The notes: generated by a model from the sequence alone, not told the origin. DNA of 64,000 nt from Neiella holothuriorum (GCF_019457915.1 NZ_JAHZSS010000002.1:124001-188000); one strand, 5' to 3'; shown: positions 1-9,550, counted from the stretch's first letter. Numbers and translations: made by a program.

Positions 1-1
1 G

Positions 2-2392
2 CTCTTCAACGTAATGCGTGGCGGTATCTTCAACGATCAATATCAAGTCCCGCGTGACGATTTTGCCGCCACCTTGTCGGTCTTGAATAAGCCCGTTTGG
101 CAGCGCCACCAAAACTTCCTTAACGGTTTGCCTGAAGTCTTGTCATATCAAGAGCTGCACAAAGCCGTTATGGATCAGGACGACCCACAACTCGAGCGCT
201 TATGTTACGAGTATTTGCCAATTACCTTTGGCCGTCGCCATGGTGATCCAAGCCGCCCTTGGAACCACTTTGAGATCAAATTGACCGATGATGCTGGCAA
301 CCGTTTGTTGTCTTATCAGGGCAACTGGCGCGACATTTTCCAAAACTGGGAAGCGTTGGCGGTAAGCTATCCGGACTTCATCGAAAACGTCATCGCTAAG
401 TTTGTGAATGCGTCCACCATCGATGGCTACAACCCTTACCGTATTACCAAAGATGGTATTGATTGGGAACTAGATGAGCCTGATGATCCATGGAGCAACA
501 TTGGCTACTGGGGCGACCACCAGATCATTTACTTGCTGAAGTTGCTCGAAGCTTCGCAGCAATTCCACCCTGCGCAACTACAGAAATTACTGCAGCAACC
601 GTTGTTCTGTTATGCCAACGTGCCGTACACCATTAAGCCGTTTAATGCGTTAGTAGCCGACTTTAAAAACACCGTAGATTTTGATCATGACAAAGCCAAA
701 GTTATCGATCAGCGCGTTGCTGACATGGGCTCTGACGGTAAGCTGGTTCTGACCAAAGATGGTGAGGTTTACCAGGTTAACTTGTTTGAAAAACTGCTGG
801 TGCCGCTGCTTAGCAAGCTGAGCAACTTAGTCGTTGACGGTGGCATTTGGCTGAATAGCCAGCGCCCTGAGTGGAATGACGCCAACAACGCCTTGGTTGG
901 TCAAGGCTTGTCGATGGTCACCATGTACTACATGCGCCGTTACATCAGTTTCATGCAGCGCATGCTGAAAGAAAATGATGTGGCTAGCTACGCACTTTCA
1001 ACGGAAGTCGCTAAGTGGCTTGCCGATACGGCAGCGGTTTTTGCCAAATATGCCCCGCAACTAAACGATAGCCGTACAACGGATGAATTCCGCTGGCAGC
1101 TGCTGCGTGACCTTGGCGAAGCGGCTTGTGCTTATCGCGATGTGGTTTACCAACAAGGCTTTGCGGCAAGCACTGAGCAATCTGTCGATACGGTATTGAC
1201 CATGCTCGACAATGCGCAGATTTTTGTGGATCACTCGATTGCTCAAAACGTTCGTCAAGACGGTTTGTACGAAGCATATAACTTACTCGACGTGGTACCT
1301 GAAAAAGCCAGTGTCGACTACTTATACCCAATGCTTGAAGGTCAGGTTGCAGCGTTAAGTGCTGGCGTTATTAGCCCACAAGATACCGTCAAAGTTTTGG
1401 ACTCACTGTTTGCCAGTGAAATGTGGCGCGCCGATCAGAAAACATTCATGTTGTATCCGGACCGCGACTTGCCAAGCTTCCTCGGCAAAAACCGAGTATC
1501 AGAAGTAGACACGCGCGCGGTGCCGTTGTTGAACACCATGCTCGATAAGCAAGACAGCCGAATTATTGAACGTGACGTGCAAGGCGACTTGCGCTTCAAC
1601 GCTGAGTTCCACAATGCTGGCGACTTGCTCACAGAATTAGCCACATTGGTTGCTGATTACGGTGATGAAGTGGCGCAATCCGAGCTGGCGGTACTCGACC
1701 TATATGAGTCGGTATTTAACCACAAAGCCTTTACTGGCCGCTCAGGCACCATGTTTGGTTACGAAGGTTTGGGCAGCATCTACTGGCACATGGTGTCTAA
1801 GTTGTTATTGGCTGTTCAAGAAAACTACTTCAGCGCTATTGCTCAAGGCGCCGACAGCAACACGCTGGCAGCGCTGCGTGATTACTACTACCGCGTACGT
1901 GAAGGTATTGGCTTCAACAAAACGCCTGAAGAATATGGTTCATTCCCTTGCGACCCTTATTCTCACACGCCATCACACTTGGGTGCTCAGCAGCCAGGTA
2001 TGACCGGACAGGTGAAAGAAGAAGTGTTGACCCGCTGGGGTGAACTAGGTCTGCGTATCTGGGACGGTGAAATCCGCTTTGAACCGAGCTTATTGCGTCC
2101 GGTTGAATTTACCCGTGAAGCAACCGAGTTACGTTACCTCGATTTGCATGGCGACTGGCAACAAGTTGCGGTTCCTGCTGACTCTCTAGCATTTACCTTC
2201 TGCCAAGTGCCGTTGCGTTATCAAGCGATTGACGCTGCCGATGCGGTAATTACCCTGCACTGGGCTGATGGCCGTACCGAATCGTTTACTGGTTTGGTGC
2301 TGAATGCTGAAATTAGCCAGCACCTGTTTGCTCGCGACAAAGCTATTTCACAAATTGATTTAGCTCTGCCAAAAGCATTTTTGAATAGTTGA
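2..2392 (+). CDS. Large hypothetical protein, 5' end outside the window
   Basis: The reading frame is open to the left edge (LFNV precedes the first Met at 14), so at least the N-terminus is missing and the true protein exceeds 796 residues. I do not recognise a named family. The stretches WSNIGYWGDHQ (near residue 165) and NSQRPEWNDANNALVG (near 290) are rich in Trp, Asp and Asn and resemble the substrate-binding loops of alpha/alpha-barrel carbohydrate enzymes; this is a resemblance only. No signal peptide or membrane segment lies in the visible part. A strong terminator follows directly, so this is the last gene of its transcript. Codon use matches neighbouring core genes. Confidence 0.8.
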   Translation, partial: LFNVMRGGIFNDQYQVPRDDFAATLSVLNKPVWQRHQNFLNGLPEVLSYQELHKAVMDQDDPQLERLCYEYLPITFGRRHGDPSRPWNHFEIKLTDDAGNRLLSYQGNWRDIFQNWEALAVSYPDFIENVIAKFVNASTIDGYNPYRITKDGIDWELDEPDDPWSNIGYWGDHQIIYLLKLLEASQQFHPAQLQKLLQQPLFCYANVPYTIKPFNALVADFKNTVDFDHDKAKVIDQRVADMGSDGKLVLTKDGEVYQVNLFEKLLVPLLSKLSNLVVDGGIWLNSQRPEWNDANNALVGQGLSMVTMYYMRRYISFMQRMLKENDVASYALSTEVAKWLADTAAVFAKYAPQLNDSRTTDEFRWQLLRDLGEAACAYRDVVYQQGFAASTEQSVDTVLTMLDNAQIFVDHSIAQNVRQDGLYEAYNLLDVVPEKASVDYLYPMLEGQVAALSAGVISPQDTVKVLDSLFASEMWRADQKTFMLYPDRDLPSFLGKNRVSEVDTRAVPLLNTMLDKQDSRIIERDVQGDLRFNAEFHNAGDLLTELATLVADYGDEVAQSELAVLDLYESVFNHKAFTGRSGTMFGYEGLGSIYWHMVSKLLLAVQENYFSAIAQGADSNTLAALRDYYYRVREGIGFNKTPEEYGSFPCDPYSHTPSHLGAQQPGMTGQVKEEVLTRWGELGLRIWDGEIRFEPSLLRPVEFTREATELRYLDLHGDWQQVAVPADSLAFTFCQVPLRYQAIDAADAVITLHWADGRTESFTGLVLNAEISQHLFARDKAISQIDLALPKAFLNS

Positions 2393-2423
2393 TCCCTCCA
2401 ACCCCCCTTGGTTGCTATTCTCT

Positions 2424-2451
2424 GGGCGCCCTCACCGGCGCCCTTTTTTTT
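2424..2451 (+). terminator. Rho-independent terminator of the first gene
   Basis: GGGCGCC (2424-2430) pairs perfectly with GGCGCCC (2437-2443) across a 6-base loop. Eight T follow (2444-2451). Confidence 0.9.
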
Positions 2452-2543
2452 GCTTTCAATGATTCATATCAGCAAGTTCAAAACGACTTCATCTCATACT
2501 GACTGCACGGTTAAATGCAACCAAAACAAAGGTAACCAACGAG

Positions 2544-2789
2544 ATGACAATCGCACACTGGAAACGGCTGATGGCGGTGCTCATGTGGTGCGGTCTAGCC
2601 TTTATATTGGTTGGCATTAGCTTAATCATCTTTACCGATTTACGTACCGAAGGTGTGCACGGCGTTCGCATCATTGCTTTGATCATTGGCGCTGGTTTAT
2701 TGCTACTGATCCCATCCAAACTTTTTATTACGTTGCTACTCATGATGCATAACGATCAGCATAAGCACCGCAACTCGGTGGATCGGTAG
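2544..2789 (+). CDS. Small two-helix membrane protein, unknown function
   Basis: The product has 81 residues. Two hydrophobic segments (about 9-30 and 43-66) are joined by a short polar loop (FTDLRTEGVHG), and a His/Lys/Arg-rich tail suggests an inner-membrane hairpin. AAGG lies 11 bases upstream of the ATG, a distant Shine-Dalgarno. The gene stands alone between a terminator and the acetyltransferase gene. No family was recognised; it could be a conserved small protein of this clade. It is supported by the clean hydrophobic pattern rather than by homology. Confidence 0.65.
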   Translation: MTIAHWKRLMAVLMWCGLAFILVGISLIIFTDLRTEGVHGVRIIALIIGAGLLLLIPSKLFITLLLMMHNDQHKHRNSVDR

Positions 2790-2850
2790 CCTTTCTTTGG
2801 TGGTTGCGATTAAATAGCGCTTTAGTGAACTAACTGTATGCCAACCGCGG

Positions 2851-3543
2851 ATGACCATCGTGACTGACTCTCCTTCGCCGCAAATGCCAAATGACATGCC
2901 TAAGTCAGACCAACAGCTGCCGTCCTGGCAACCATCGGCGGACGACTATATCGACCAGCACAAGCAGCGCCTAAACTGGATGCCTTGGTTATATTATTCC
3001 CTCAAACCGAAACAGTTAATCTGGGCAAAACCTTGGCAACAACAACTACAGCAGCGCTTACAGGCACTTGAAACCGTGCAGCTCGGTGAACAATGTTTTA
3101 TTGCTGACTCGGCCCAACTATTTGCTGAACCAGGTCGCACTATCCGGATCGGTAATGGTTGCATGATTGCCGCAGACAGCTTTCTACATGGCCCGATTGA
3201 GTTAGGTGCGCGGGTAAGTATCAATCACGGCTGTAGCCTCGATGGTGGTGCCGCTGGAGTGCGTATTGGCGATGACACTCGTATTGCCAATTCGGTCAAA
3301 ATTTACGGCTTCAATCATGGTATGGCGCCTGATCGTGCGGTTTGGCAACAGCCAGTAACCAGCCAAGGAATTTCAATTGGTTGTGATGTTTGGGTGGGTG
3401 CCGGTGTCGGTATCGTGGATGGTGTAACCATTGGTGATCATGCGGTAATTGGCATGGGAAGTGTGGTGACCAAGGACGTGCCAGACTACGCCATAGTGGC
3501 GGGTAACCCGGCTCGGATTATTGGTGATCGGCGCGATAAATAA
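2851..3543 (+). CDS. Hexapeptide-repeat (left-handed beta-helix) acetyltransferase
   Basis: The product has 230 residues. After about 75 variable N-terminal residues, the rest is built of imperfect hexapeptide turns ([LIV]Gxxxx), including [31 protein letters not shown] and [15 protein letters not shown]. It ends in the classic [10 protein letters not shown] motif of the Maa/NodL/WbbJ type, with a likely active-site His in FNHGM. Such enzymes move an acetyl group from acetyl-CoA to a sugar or similar hydroxyl or amine. The substrate cannot be read from sequence. The N-terminal extension rich in Pro and Gln is longer than in small Maa enzymes. The start could lie downstream of 2851 because several Met occur in the first 17 codons. 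Confidence 0.85.
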   Translation: MTIVTDSPSPQMPNDMPKSDQQLPSWQPSADDYIDQHKQRLNWMPWLYYSLKPKQLIWAKPWQQQLQQRLQALETVQLGEQCFIADSAQLFAEPGRTIRIGNGCMIAADSFLHGPIELGARVSINHGCSLDGGAAGVRIGDDTRIANSVKIYGFNHGMAPDRAVWQQPVTSQGISIGCDVWVGAGVGIVDGVTIGDHAVIGMGSVVTKDVPDYAIVAGNPARIIGDRRDK

Positions 3544-3600
3544 GCGCTCCAGTGAATACTTACTTACATTCTGTATATTTAAAAACAAGAGATTATCAAT

Positions 3601-4869
3601 TTGACTGTAACACCCGCTATAACGGCAATGCGTCATTGGCTAAGGCTGACTCAACTCCGCTGGTCACTCCTAACCGTGGAAGTGTTACTACTTATTGTAT
3701 GGGCCGATGGTGAGCCGCTACCGTGGCTTTGTTGGTTTGCATTGTTGGGGCAACTGCTTCAGCAAATTATTTCAGTGTTAGCACCCCGTCTTCGCTTACC
3801 GATAACCCCAGCCACGCTAACTTTCCATTTGGTGCTTGATGTCACCTTACTCAGTTGCCTGCTCTATGCCACGGGCGGTGCCACCAACGCTTATGTTTCG
3901 GCGCTATTGTTGCCCATTGCGTTGGCTGGCGTGATGTTAACGGGTTGGCAAGTCATGGTGGTCTTGGTTGCTGCCATTGCGGGCTATTCCAGTATGGTGT
4001 TTTGGTTACCGCTGGAAATCCATCACATTCATGACATGCAAAGCCACTTTGTAGGCATGTGGGTGAATTTCTTACTGTCTGCATTGGTGGTGGTGTTTGT
4101 TGTTGCGGCCATTGCCCGAGAGTTACGCCAGCGTGATGCTCAGCTGGCACAACAACAATTAGCTGCGCTGCGTCAGCAGCAGCTGCTAGCAATGGGAACC
4201 GCTGCCGCGCAAACGGTTCATGATATGGCAACGCCGATTGCCACGCTTGGTTTATTGCAGGAAGAATTGACTGAACAAGATCCGAATAACCCTGATGTTC
4301 AAGCAATGTCAAAGCCACTTGAACAATGTCAGCAAAGTTTAGCTAGTTTGCGGCAGTTAGCCGCAGAATTGCGTCAGCAAAAAGTAAAACAACTCGCCGT
4401 TGCTGATTTGGCAAATCAATTGATTGAGCGTTGTCGCTTAATGTGGCCGGAGGTCAACTGGCAAAGCCATTGCGCTGTCGCAGACTCAATCATTGAAGCG
4501 GATAACAGCTTATTACCGGCGTTATTAAACATTATGCAGAATGCGGCCGGCGCCTGTGCCGAGCTAAGTAGTGCAGGTGTTGAAATGAGCGACAGCATAC
4601 TCACCCAGGATGATGGACGCCGCTACTGGCAGTTGCAGATTAAAAATCCGTTTGCTGGCGATCGTCATCAATTGCAGCAGGCTGGTGAACAACTGGTATC
4701 GTCGGCTCATGGTTTTGGGATGGCGCTGATGCTAAGTCGTAGCGTCATCGAACGCTTCGGCGGCACCTTAACCGTGAGTGCGGATGGCTCTCAGAATGAG
4801 CCACAGGAAGAAGAACTCATGATGGCCGTCTCCATCAACTTGCCGCTGGCGGAGGTGAGTGATGGCTAA
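3601..4869 (+). CDS. RegB/PrrB/ActS-like redox sensor histidine kinase
   Basis: The product has 422 residues. Six hydrophobic segments fill residues about 20-172. The loop between TM3 and TM4 carries GGATNAY (92-98), close to the GGxxNPF quinone-binding motif of RegB. The H-box is TVHDMATP with H207, and the ATPase domain shows an N-box (NIMQNAAG) and a G-box (GFGMAL). In the RegB family the kinase senses the redox state of the quinone pool and phosphorylates RegA. The start is TTG, chosen because AAGAG precedes it by about 9 bases; an ATG at 3628 is an alternative. The next gene, its likely partner regulator, overlaps its 3' end by 8 bases. Confidence 0.88.
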   Translation: MTVTPAITAMRHWLRLTQLRWSLLTVEVLLLIVWADGEPLPWLCWFALLGQLLQQIISVLAPRLRLPITPATLTFHLVLDVTLLSCLLYATGGATNAYVSALLLPIALAGVMLTGWQVMVVLVAAIAGYSSMVFWLPLEIHHIHDMQSHFVGMWVNFLLSALVVVFVVAAIARELRQRDAQLAQQQLAALRQQQLLAMGTAAAQTVHDMATPIATLGLLQEELTEQDPNNPDVQAMSKPLEQCQQSLASLRQLAAELRQQKVKQLAVADLANQLIERCRLMWPEVNWQSHCAVADSIIEADNSLLPALLNIMQNAAGACAELSSAGVEMSDSILTQDDGRRYWQLQIKNPFAGDRHQLQQAGEQLVSSAHGFGMALMLSRSVIERFGGTLTVSADGSQNEPQEEELMMAVSINLPLAEVSDG

Positions 4870-5386
4870 GCTATTGATCGTTGATGATGATGTCACCTTT
4901 GCATCGCTGTTGCAGCGACGATTATCTCGTCATCAATTTGATTGCCAAGTGGCTCACTGTGCTGCGACTGCGCTGGGCATGGCGCAGCAACATAAGCCGA
5001 GTCACCTTTTGCTCGATATGAAACTTGGCGATGACAGTGGCCTAACCTTATTACCGGATCTGCGCCACCTAGTACCGCAAGCCCGCATCGTCTTGTTAAC
5101 CGGGTATGCCAGCGTGGCATCGGCTGTGCAGGCAATGAAGTTAGGTGCTGATGATTACTTACCGAAACCAGCAGATACGGCGGCGCTGCTCGCGGCGTTA
5201 AGTGGCCAAATTAAAGCGCCGGAGCTGACAGAAGATGAGCTGATGTCGCCAGAACGGGCCGAATGGGAGCACATTCAACGCGTTTTGGCATTGCACCAAG
5301 GCAATGTGTCGGCAGCAGCACGGGCGATGAATATGCACCGCCGAACCTTACAGCGTAAATTACAAAAACGCCCCGTTAAACAATAA
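4862..5386 (+). CDS. RegA/PrrA/ActR-like response regulator
   Basis: The product has 174 residues, the size of the RegA family. The receiver domain shows the acidic pocket (VDDD, 8-10), phospho-acceptor D52 in LLLDMK, the switch Thr in LLTGYAS and Lys in PKPAD. A Fis-type helix-turn-helix (GNVSAAARAMNMHRRTLQRKL) occupies the C-terminus, as in PrrA. The ATG at 4862 is preferred over the in-frame GTG at 4859 because GGAGG ends 6 bases before it. Translation overlaps the kinase gene, so the pair is probably coupled. The family controls respiratory and redox genes. The last codons lie inside a hairpin that terminates the opposite strand. Confidence 0.9.
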   Translation: MAKLLIVDDDVTFASLLQRRLSRHQFDCQVAHCAATALGMAQQHKPSHLLLDMKLGDDSGLTLLPDLRHLVPQARIVLLTGYASVASAVQAMKLGADDYLPKPADTAALLAALSGQIKAPELTEDELMSPERAEWEHIQRVLALHQGNVSAAARAMNMHRRTLQRKLQKRPVKQ

Positions 5387-5393
5387 CGGGGCG
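5364..5393 (-). terminator. Terminator of the TonB receptor gene, overlapping the regulator's stop codon
   Basis: CGCCCCGTTA (5369-5378) and TAACGGGGCG (5384-5393) form a perfect 10-bp stem with a 5-base loop. On the minus strand it is followed by five U (A-run 5364-5368). The arm lies inside the last codons of the plus-strand response regulator. Confidence 0.8.
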
Positions 5394-5457
5394 GAAGCCA
5401 AAAGCTGCTATCAAGGGGGGAAGCAGCGGGCCTGAGTGAGACAGTTTGCGCTCAGCG

Positions 5458-7524
5458 CTACAAGACAATCGTTAACTTGGCCCAAATGGCACGGCCAGTC
5501 TGACTTAAACGCTCGCCGGTTTGCTGCGCGGTGGCCATGACCCGGTTGTAACCACCCAGATGATCGGCATATTGCTTGTCAAACACGTTGTTGACGCCAA
5601 GATGGAAGGCGCCAACATTCAACTCAGTTTTTAATGTCAGATCGACCAAGCCATAACCTGCGGTTTTCTGCTCGCTATTGGTGGTCGAGATCTTGTCTTG
5701 CTCAGCCACGAGCAACCAATTCGCTGCAACCTGCCAGTCATACCACTGGTAACTGATTTGATTGCGCCAGTTTGGCGGGGCTACGCGGTATAAGTTGTCG
5801 TCAATATCGCGGCGTTTTCCGCGTACGTAACTGGCAGTAGAAGTCCAAGTCCAACTGTCATGCCATTGCCAGCTTAGTAACAGATCACCACCGTATAGCT
5901 CGGCTTCAACATTGCTAAACAGCAAGGGCGAATTGCCGGTCATCATGGTGGCGACCATATTCGCTGCGGCATAAGAGCCATCGTCTGGCAGCGGCGTGCC
6001 TTGAATGTAATCATCAATTCGCTGATAGAACAGGTGCGGCTCTATTTGGAGCGAGGACGACTGCCAGCGACCGCCAATATCCAGTTGCCAAGCTCGCTCG
6101 GCATCTAGATTCGGATCGCCAATATAAGTGCGGCCATCAGCCAAGCCGGCCGTCGCTTCGAGTGGAAACCATAAATAACGCTCTTGGTAGCTCGGTGCGC
6201 GCTGCTTGTGGCCGAGCGAAAGGCTATAAGACCAGTGCGCTGCAGGCTGCCAGTGGCCGGCCAATGTAGTATCGATTAACCAGTCGTCTTGATCGCGTTT
6301 GGCGTTATTAAAATTGTCGACCAGCATGGCGATCATGGCCGAATTACCCGCCATTGAATGGGTCACTTCGCCAGCATCTGACGCCACATAGGTCGCCCGT
6401 ACATCTGCTGATAACTGGTGCTCTGGCGCAGCTTGTGACCAACTTGCGTAGAAACTGGTTTTATCGTCATCAATGGCATTGAAGTTGGTGATCACGAACA
6501 TAGCGTTTGTTGGATCGGTAATGGTTGCATCGTGATGGGCGCGCAGACCATTACTGCCAAATTCCAACGTTTGGTTATTCAAGTTCCGCTTCGCTTTGGC
6601 TGACCATTGCCAGTCATCAGAATTCGCAAGGTTTTGTCGCATACGACCGGACAGCTCGCCATTGTTGCGCATGGTGAAGTTGTCCATCAGGTGTTCACCA
6701 TCGCTGTAACTCAGTTGCATGTGGGCTTGCCACTCTCGCCAGTCAACTTGGCTGGTGATGCCTGCGCGATCGGTGTCGATATAAAGAATATCCATTGGCA
6801 ATGCGGGGGTGCCGGATAAACCGGTATCGAAACGCTGCCCCCATACTTGAATGTGGCCCGATTGCAGGTTGTACTGATATTTGGCTCCTGCGACCCATTT
6901 GTCGAATTCAGTTGGCTCGATCGAATTGCCGTTGCCCGACTCCAGATGATCAGTCGCCTGTTGCCAGTCGTAAAACAATTGCACGCCATGATCGCGGTTG
7001 CCGGATTCCACCACGATGGCTGCGCGATATTGCTCACCATTGTCTTGGTACCCCAACGACACTTCGGCGGACGTGACGAATTGTTCGCCTATTTCCGCAG
7101 GTATTGGCCGTAGGTTAACGGCAAATGCCCCACCCAAACTTTCAATGGCTGTATCAACCGGTGTCACTCCGCGATGCTGCTCAATATCTTGTAATAAGAT
7201 CATTGGCACGTAGCTGAGTGGCGAGTCCATTGAGTTGGGGCCTGTGCCGATGACGCCGACGCCATCAATAGTGACCGCAACGCGATCGCCATATAGCCCG
7301 CGATATTGTGCGATTGGTGTGAGTGGGCCGTTTCGGTTGATATTGGCGCCCGGTAATCGTTTCACCAACTCGCCAGGGTCGGGTTGTTGGTAGCCTGTTG
7401 GTAATTCGACGGTGATCTGGTTGTGGTCTTGGGTACCAATGATTTCAATGTGATCAGGCGTTGCTGACAGAGCAGCAGTTGGTAGGGCAGCCAAAGTGGC
7501 TAACAGGCAGGTGCGGGAAGTCAA
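5458..7524 (-). CDS. TonB-dependent outer-membrane receptor, possibly for a metal
   Basis: The product has 688 residues. A short signal peptide ends near SATPD, followed by a plug domain (IDGVGVIGTGPNSMDSPLSY, then IEQHRGVTPVDTAIESLGGAF) and a 22-strand-type barrel ending in an aromatic strand (AKLTIVL). NVFDKQYADH and APSYQERYLW are typical barrel motifs. The GPNSMD and APSYQERYLW stretches are reminiscent of the OprC/NosA copper receptors, so copper is a reasonable guess but unproven. The start is a TTG with AGGAG 6 bases upstream; no ATG fits. It stands alone, with its own terminator. TonB receptors bring metal chelates or vitamins across the outer membrane using TonB-ExbBD energy. Confidence 0.85.
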   Translation of the reverse strand: MTSRTCLLATLAALPTAALSATPDHIEIIGTQDHNQITVELPTGYQQPDPGELVKRLPGANINRNGPLTPIAQYRGLYGDRVAVTIDGVGVIGTGPNSMDSPLSYVPMILLQDIEQHRGVTPVDTAIESLGGAFAVNLRPIPAEIGEQFVTSAEVSLGYQDNGEQYRAAIVVESGNRDHGVQLFYDWQQATDHLESGNGNSIEPTEFDKWVAGAKYQYNLQSGHIQVWGQRFDTGLSGTPALPMDILYIDTDRAGITSQVDWREWQAHMQLSYSDGEHLMDNFTMRNNGELSGRMRQNLANSDDWQWSAKAKRNLNNQTLEFGSNGLRAHHDATITDPTNAMFVITNFNAIDDDKTSFYASWSQAAPEHQLSADVRATYVASDAGEVTHSMAGNSAMIAMLVDNFNNAKRDQDDWLIDTTLAGHWQPAAHWSYSLSLGHKQRAPSYQERYLWFPLEATAGLADGRTYIGDPNLDAERAWQLDIGGRWQSSSLQIEPHLFYQRIDDYIQGTPLPDDGSYAAANMVATMMTGNSPLLFSNVEAELYGGDLLLSWQWHDSWTWTSTASYVRGKRRDIDDNLYRVAPPNWRNQISYQWYDWQVAANWLLVAEQDKISTTNSEQKTAGYGLVDLTLKTELNVGAFHLGVNNVFDKQYADHLGGYNRVMATAQQTGERLSQTGRAIWAKLTIVL

Positions 7525-7762
7525 TCGTGACTCCTATAATTTTATTTTTGTTATCAACTTGTTGGGCAACATAGGTAAGTAACGGCTGAGGCTCAATGAC
7601 TATTTGGCAAGCTGCGACAATATGTCGCAGGGGCAATCGCGTTGAAAGTTGGTTGGCAGAAGTATTGCGATATTCACAATAACGAAACATTTGTCTTGTG
7701 TTGATTCCGGCGGCCTCCTAAGGTGGCTGCCTAACTATGGGCTGGGATGCTGGAGTTGCCTT

Positions 7763-8578
7763 TTGTCTGTTTCAAACCGTTATTTAACGCGTGTTGCGGT
7801 AAGTTGTTTGGCCGTTTTGGTGTTGTTGCTTTGGTGGGCACAGCTCGATGTTCAACGGGGCGAGTCAGACTTCGCCTTGGTGGCATACGAACTCGAGTTT
7901 TCGGAAGAAAGTTTGCCGGAGTTTTTGGAATACCCTGCTGGGCCGGTTCGTAAAGAAATTTTCACCGACTATTTGGTGCCACTTATTCAGCAAGTCAATG
8001 CTCATGTGTTGATGGTACGAGAAAGCGCTTTGGCCGTTGCGCAACTTGAGCGCAAGCTCAGCAAAGCTGAACGTCAGTGGCTAGCGGGGCTGTGTGAACT
8101 GTATCGAGTCGAGGCTGATTGCCAACCGAGCGCGGTTTTAGCTGATGAATTAGCACTACGGATTAATGCTGTGCCTGTTGCTTTAGCTGTTGCTCAAGGG
8201 GCCAAGGAATCCGGTTGGGGCACGTCGCGCTTTGCCCGAGAAGGCAACAACCTGTTTGGTCATTGGTGTTTTGAAGCTGGCTGTGGGCTGATCCCTAAGT
8301 TTCGCAATGCGGGCGCTACTCATGAAGTTGCGGTGTTTGATGCACCAGCGGAAGCCATTGAGGCTTATATTGAGAATATTAACAGCCACCAAGCTTATGC
8401 CGAGGTGCGCCTGCAGCGGAGTGATCAAGGACTGGATCCACAAGCGATGGCATTGGGCTTGAGCCGTTATTCCGAGCGTGGCCAAGCGTATGTTGATGAA
8501 GTCCAGAAAATGATGCGGCAGAATCCGAGCTGGCTTGAATTTCCGATCACGGCAATTAGCTCGCCATCGGCCGATTAA
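7763..8578 (+). CDS. Bax-like glucosaminidase-domain protein
   Basis: The product has 271 residues. One N-terminal membrane segment (about 10-27) is followed by a periplasmic mannosyl-glycoprotein endo-beta-N-acetylglucosaminidase domain: AVAQGAKESGWGTSRFAREGNNLFGHW carries the catalytic Glu, and LSRYSERGQAYVDEV closes the domain. This is the E. coli Bax/FlgJ-type hydrolase fold, acting on cell-wall glycan. The TTG at 7763 is chosen because GGAG lies 7 bases upstream and it puts the membrane anchor at the N-terminus. A longer frame from 7649 would add an unlikely Cys-rich leader. The gene is divergent from the TonB receptor. Confidence 0.82.
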   Translation: MSVSNRYLTRVAVSCLAVLVLLLWWAQLDVQRGESDFALVAYELEFSEESLPEFLEYPAGPVRKEIFTDYLVPLIQQVNAHVLMVRESALAVAQLERKLSKAERQWLAGLCELYRVEADCQPSAVLADELALRINAVPVALAVAQGAKESGWGTSRFAREGNNLFGHWCFEAGCGLIPKFRNAGATHEVAVFDAPAEAIEAYIENINSHQAYAEVRLQRSDQGLDPQAMALGLSRYSERGQAYVDEVQKMMRQNPSWLEFPITAISSPSAD

Positions 8579-8602
8579 TCGGGTTGGGTCTTCCCGATTT
8601 CA
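8577..8602 (+). terminator. Weak terminator after the Bax-like gene
   Basis: AATCGGG (8577-8583) pairs with CCCGATT (8593-8599), but only three T follow. Confidence 0.4.
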
Positions 8603-8650
8603 GTGCTAGATTGATGAACCAAGAAAAAAGCAGAATCGAGTTGAATAGAC

Positions 8651-9550
8651 ATGAGTAAAATTGAACGGGTCGCTGTGGTTGGCGGCACTCACGGTAATGA
8701 ATTCACAGGGGTTTACCTGTACCGCCAATACATGCAGAACAAGCAATATGGTACTCGCCCTAGCTTTGACACCGAGTTGGTCTTTGCCAACCCGCGCGCT
8801 CACGATGAAAATCGACGCTATTGTGACCATGATTTAAACCGTCAATTTACTCAAGCCGATTTGACTAATCCTGAGCTCACCAGTTACGAGCAAAGCCGGG
8901 CTAAGGCGATTAATCAGCAGCTTGGTCCTAAGTCTGATCCGCGTACTGACTTTGTGATTGATTTGCACACCACCACATCAAACATGGGTGCAACGTTGTT
9001 GTTACTGCAGCAGGGTGAAATCTATCGCAAGCTTGCGGCGTACATCACGGTGAAAATGCCAGAGGTGATCGTGATTCGCGATCAAGACCATTTGCCGCGT
9101 GACGAACACAACATGCTGGCCACCATCGGCAAGTTTGGCGTCATTGTGGAAGTTGGGCCAGTGCCACAAGCTGTATTGCGCGACGATGTGTATCAGCAGA
9201 GTCATCAGATGACTCAACACATTCTCGACTTTTTGGAGTTATGGAATACTGAACAGCTGCCGGAGTTGCCTGAAACGGTTGATGCTTTCCGCTACACCGA
9301 GTGCATCACTTTACCTGTTGATGCGTTGGGCAATCGTTTGGGCATGGTGCATGAGCACGTGCAAGACGGGGACTTTAAACCACTGCATCCGGGCGACCCG
9401 ATCTTCCAATGCTTTGATGGCAGTGTGGTGACCTTTGACGGTGAGCAAACGGTTTACCCTGGCTTCATTAACGAAGCGGCTTACTACGACAATAATCTGG
9501 CGATGTCTTTCCACGAGAAAATCGTCATTGATGTAACGAGCAAAGATTAA
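8651..9550 (+). CDS. Aspartoacylase / succinylglutamate desuccinylase-family amidohydrolase
   Basis: The product has 299 residues. The zinc site is visible: GGTHGNE (His and Glu ligands, about 12-18), then DLNRQF (Arg that binds the substrate carboxylate) and DLHTTTSNMG with the third His ligand. Catalytic Glu lies in VIVEVGPVPQ. Length and motifs fit aspartoacylase (ACY2-like) rather than AstE, so it probably hydrolyses N-acyl amino acids such as N-acetylaspartate. The exact substrate is unknown. The gene is monocistronic, between a weak terminator and a convergent hairpin. Confidence 0.85.
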   Translation: MSKIERVAVVGGTHGNEFTGVYLYRQYMQNKQYGTRPSFDTELVFANPRAHDENRRYCDHDLNRQFTQADLTNPELTSYEQSRAKAINQQLGPKSDPRTDFVIDLHTTTSNMGATLLLLQQGEIYRKLAAYITVKMPEVIVIRDQDHLPRDEHNMLATIGKFGVIVEVGPVPQAVLRDDVYQQSHQMTQHILDFLELWNTEQLPELPETVDAFRYTECITLPVDALGNRLGMVHEHVQDGDFKPLHPGDPIFQCFDGSVVTFDGEQTVYPGFINEAAYYDNNLAMSFHEKIVIDVTSKD

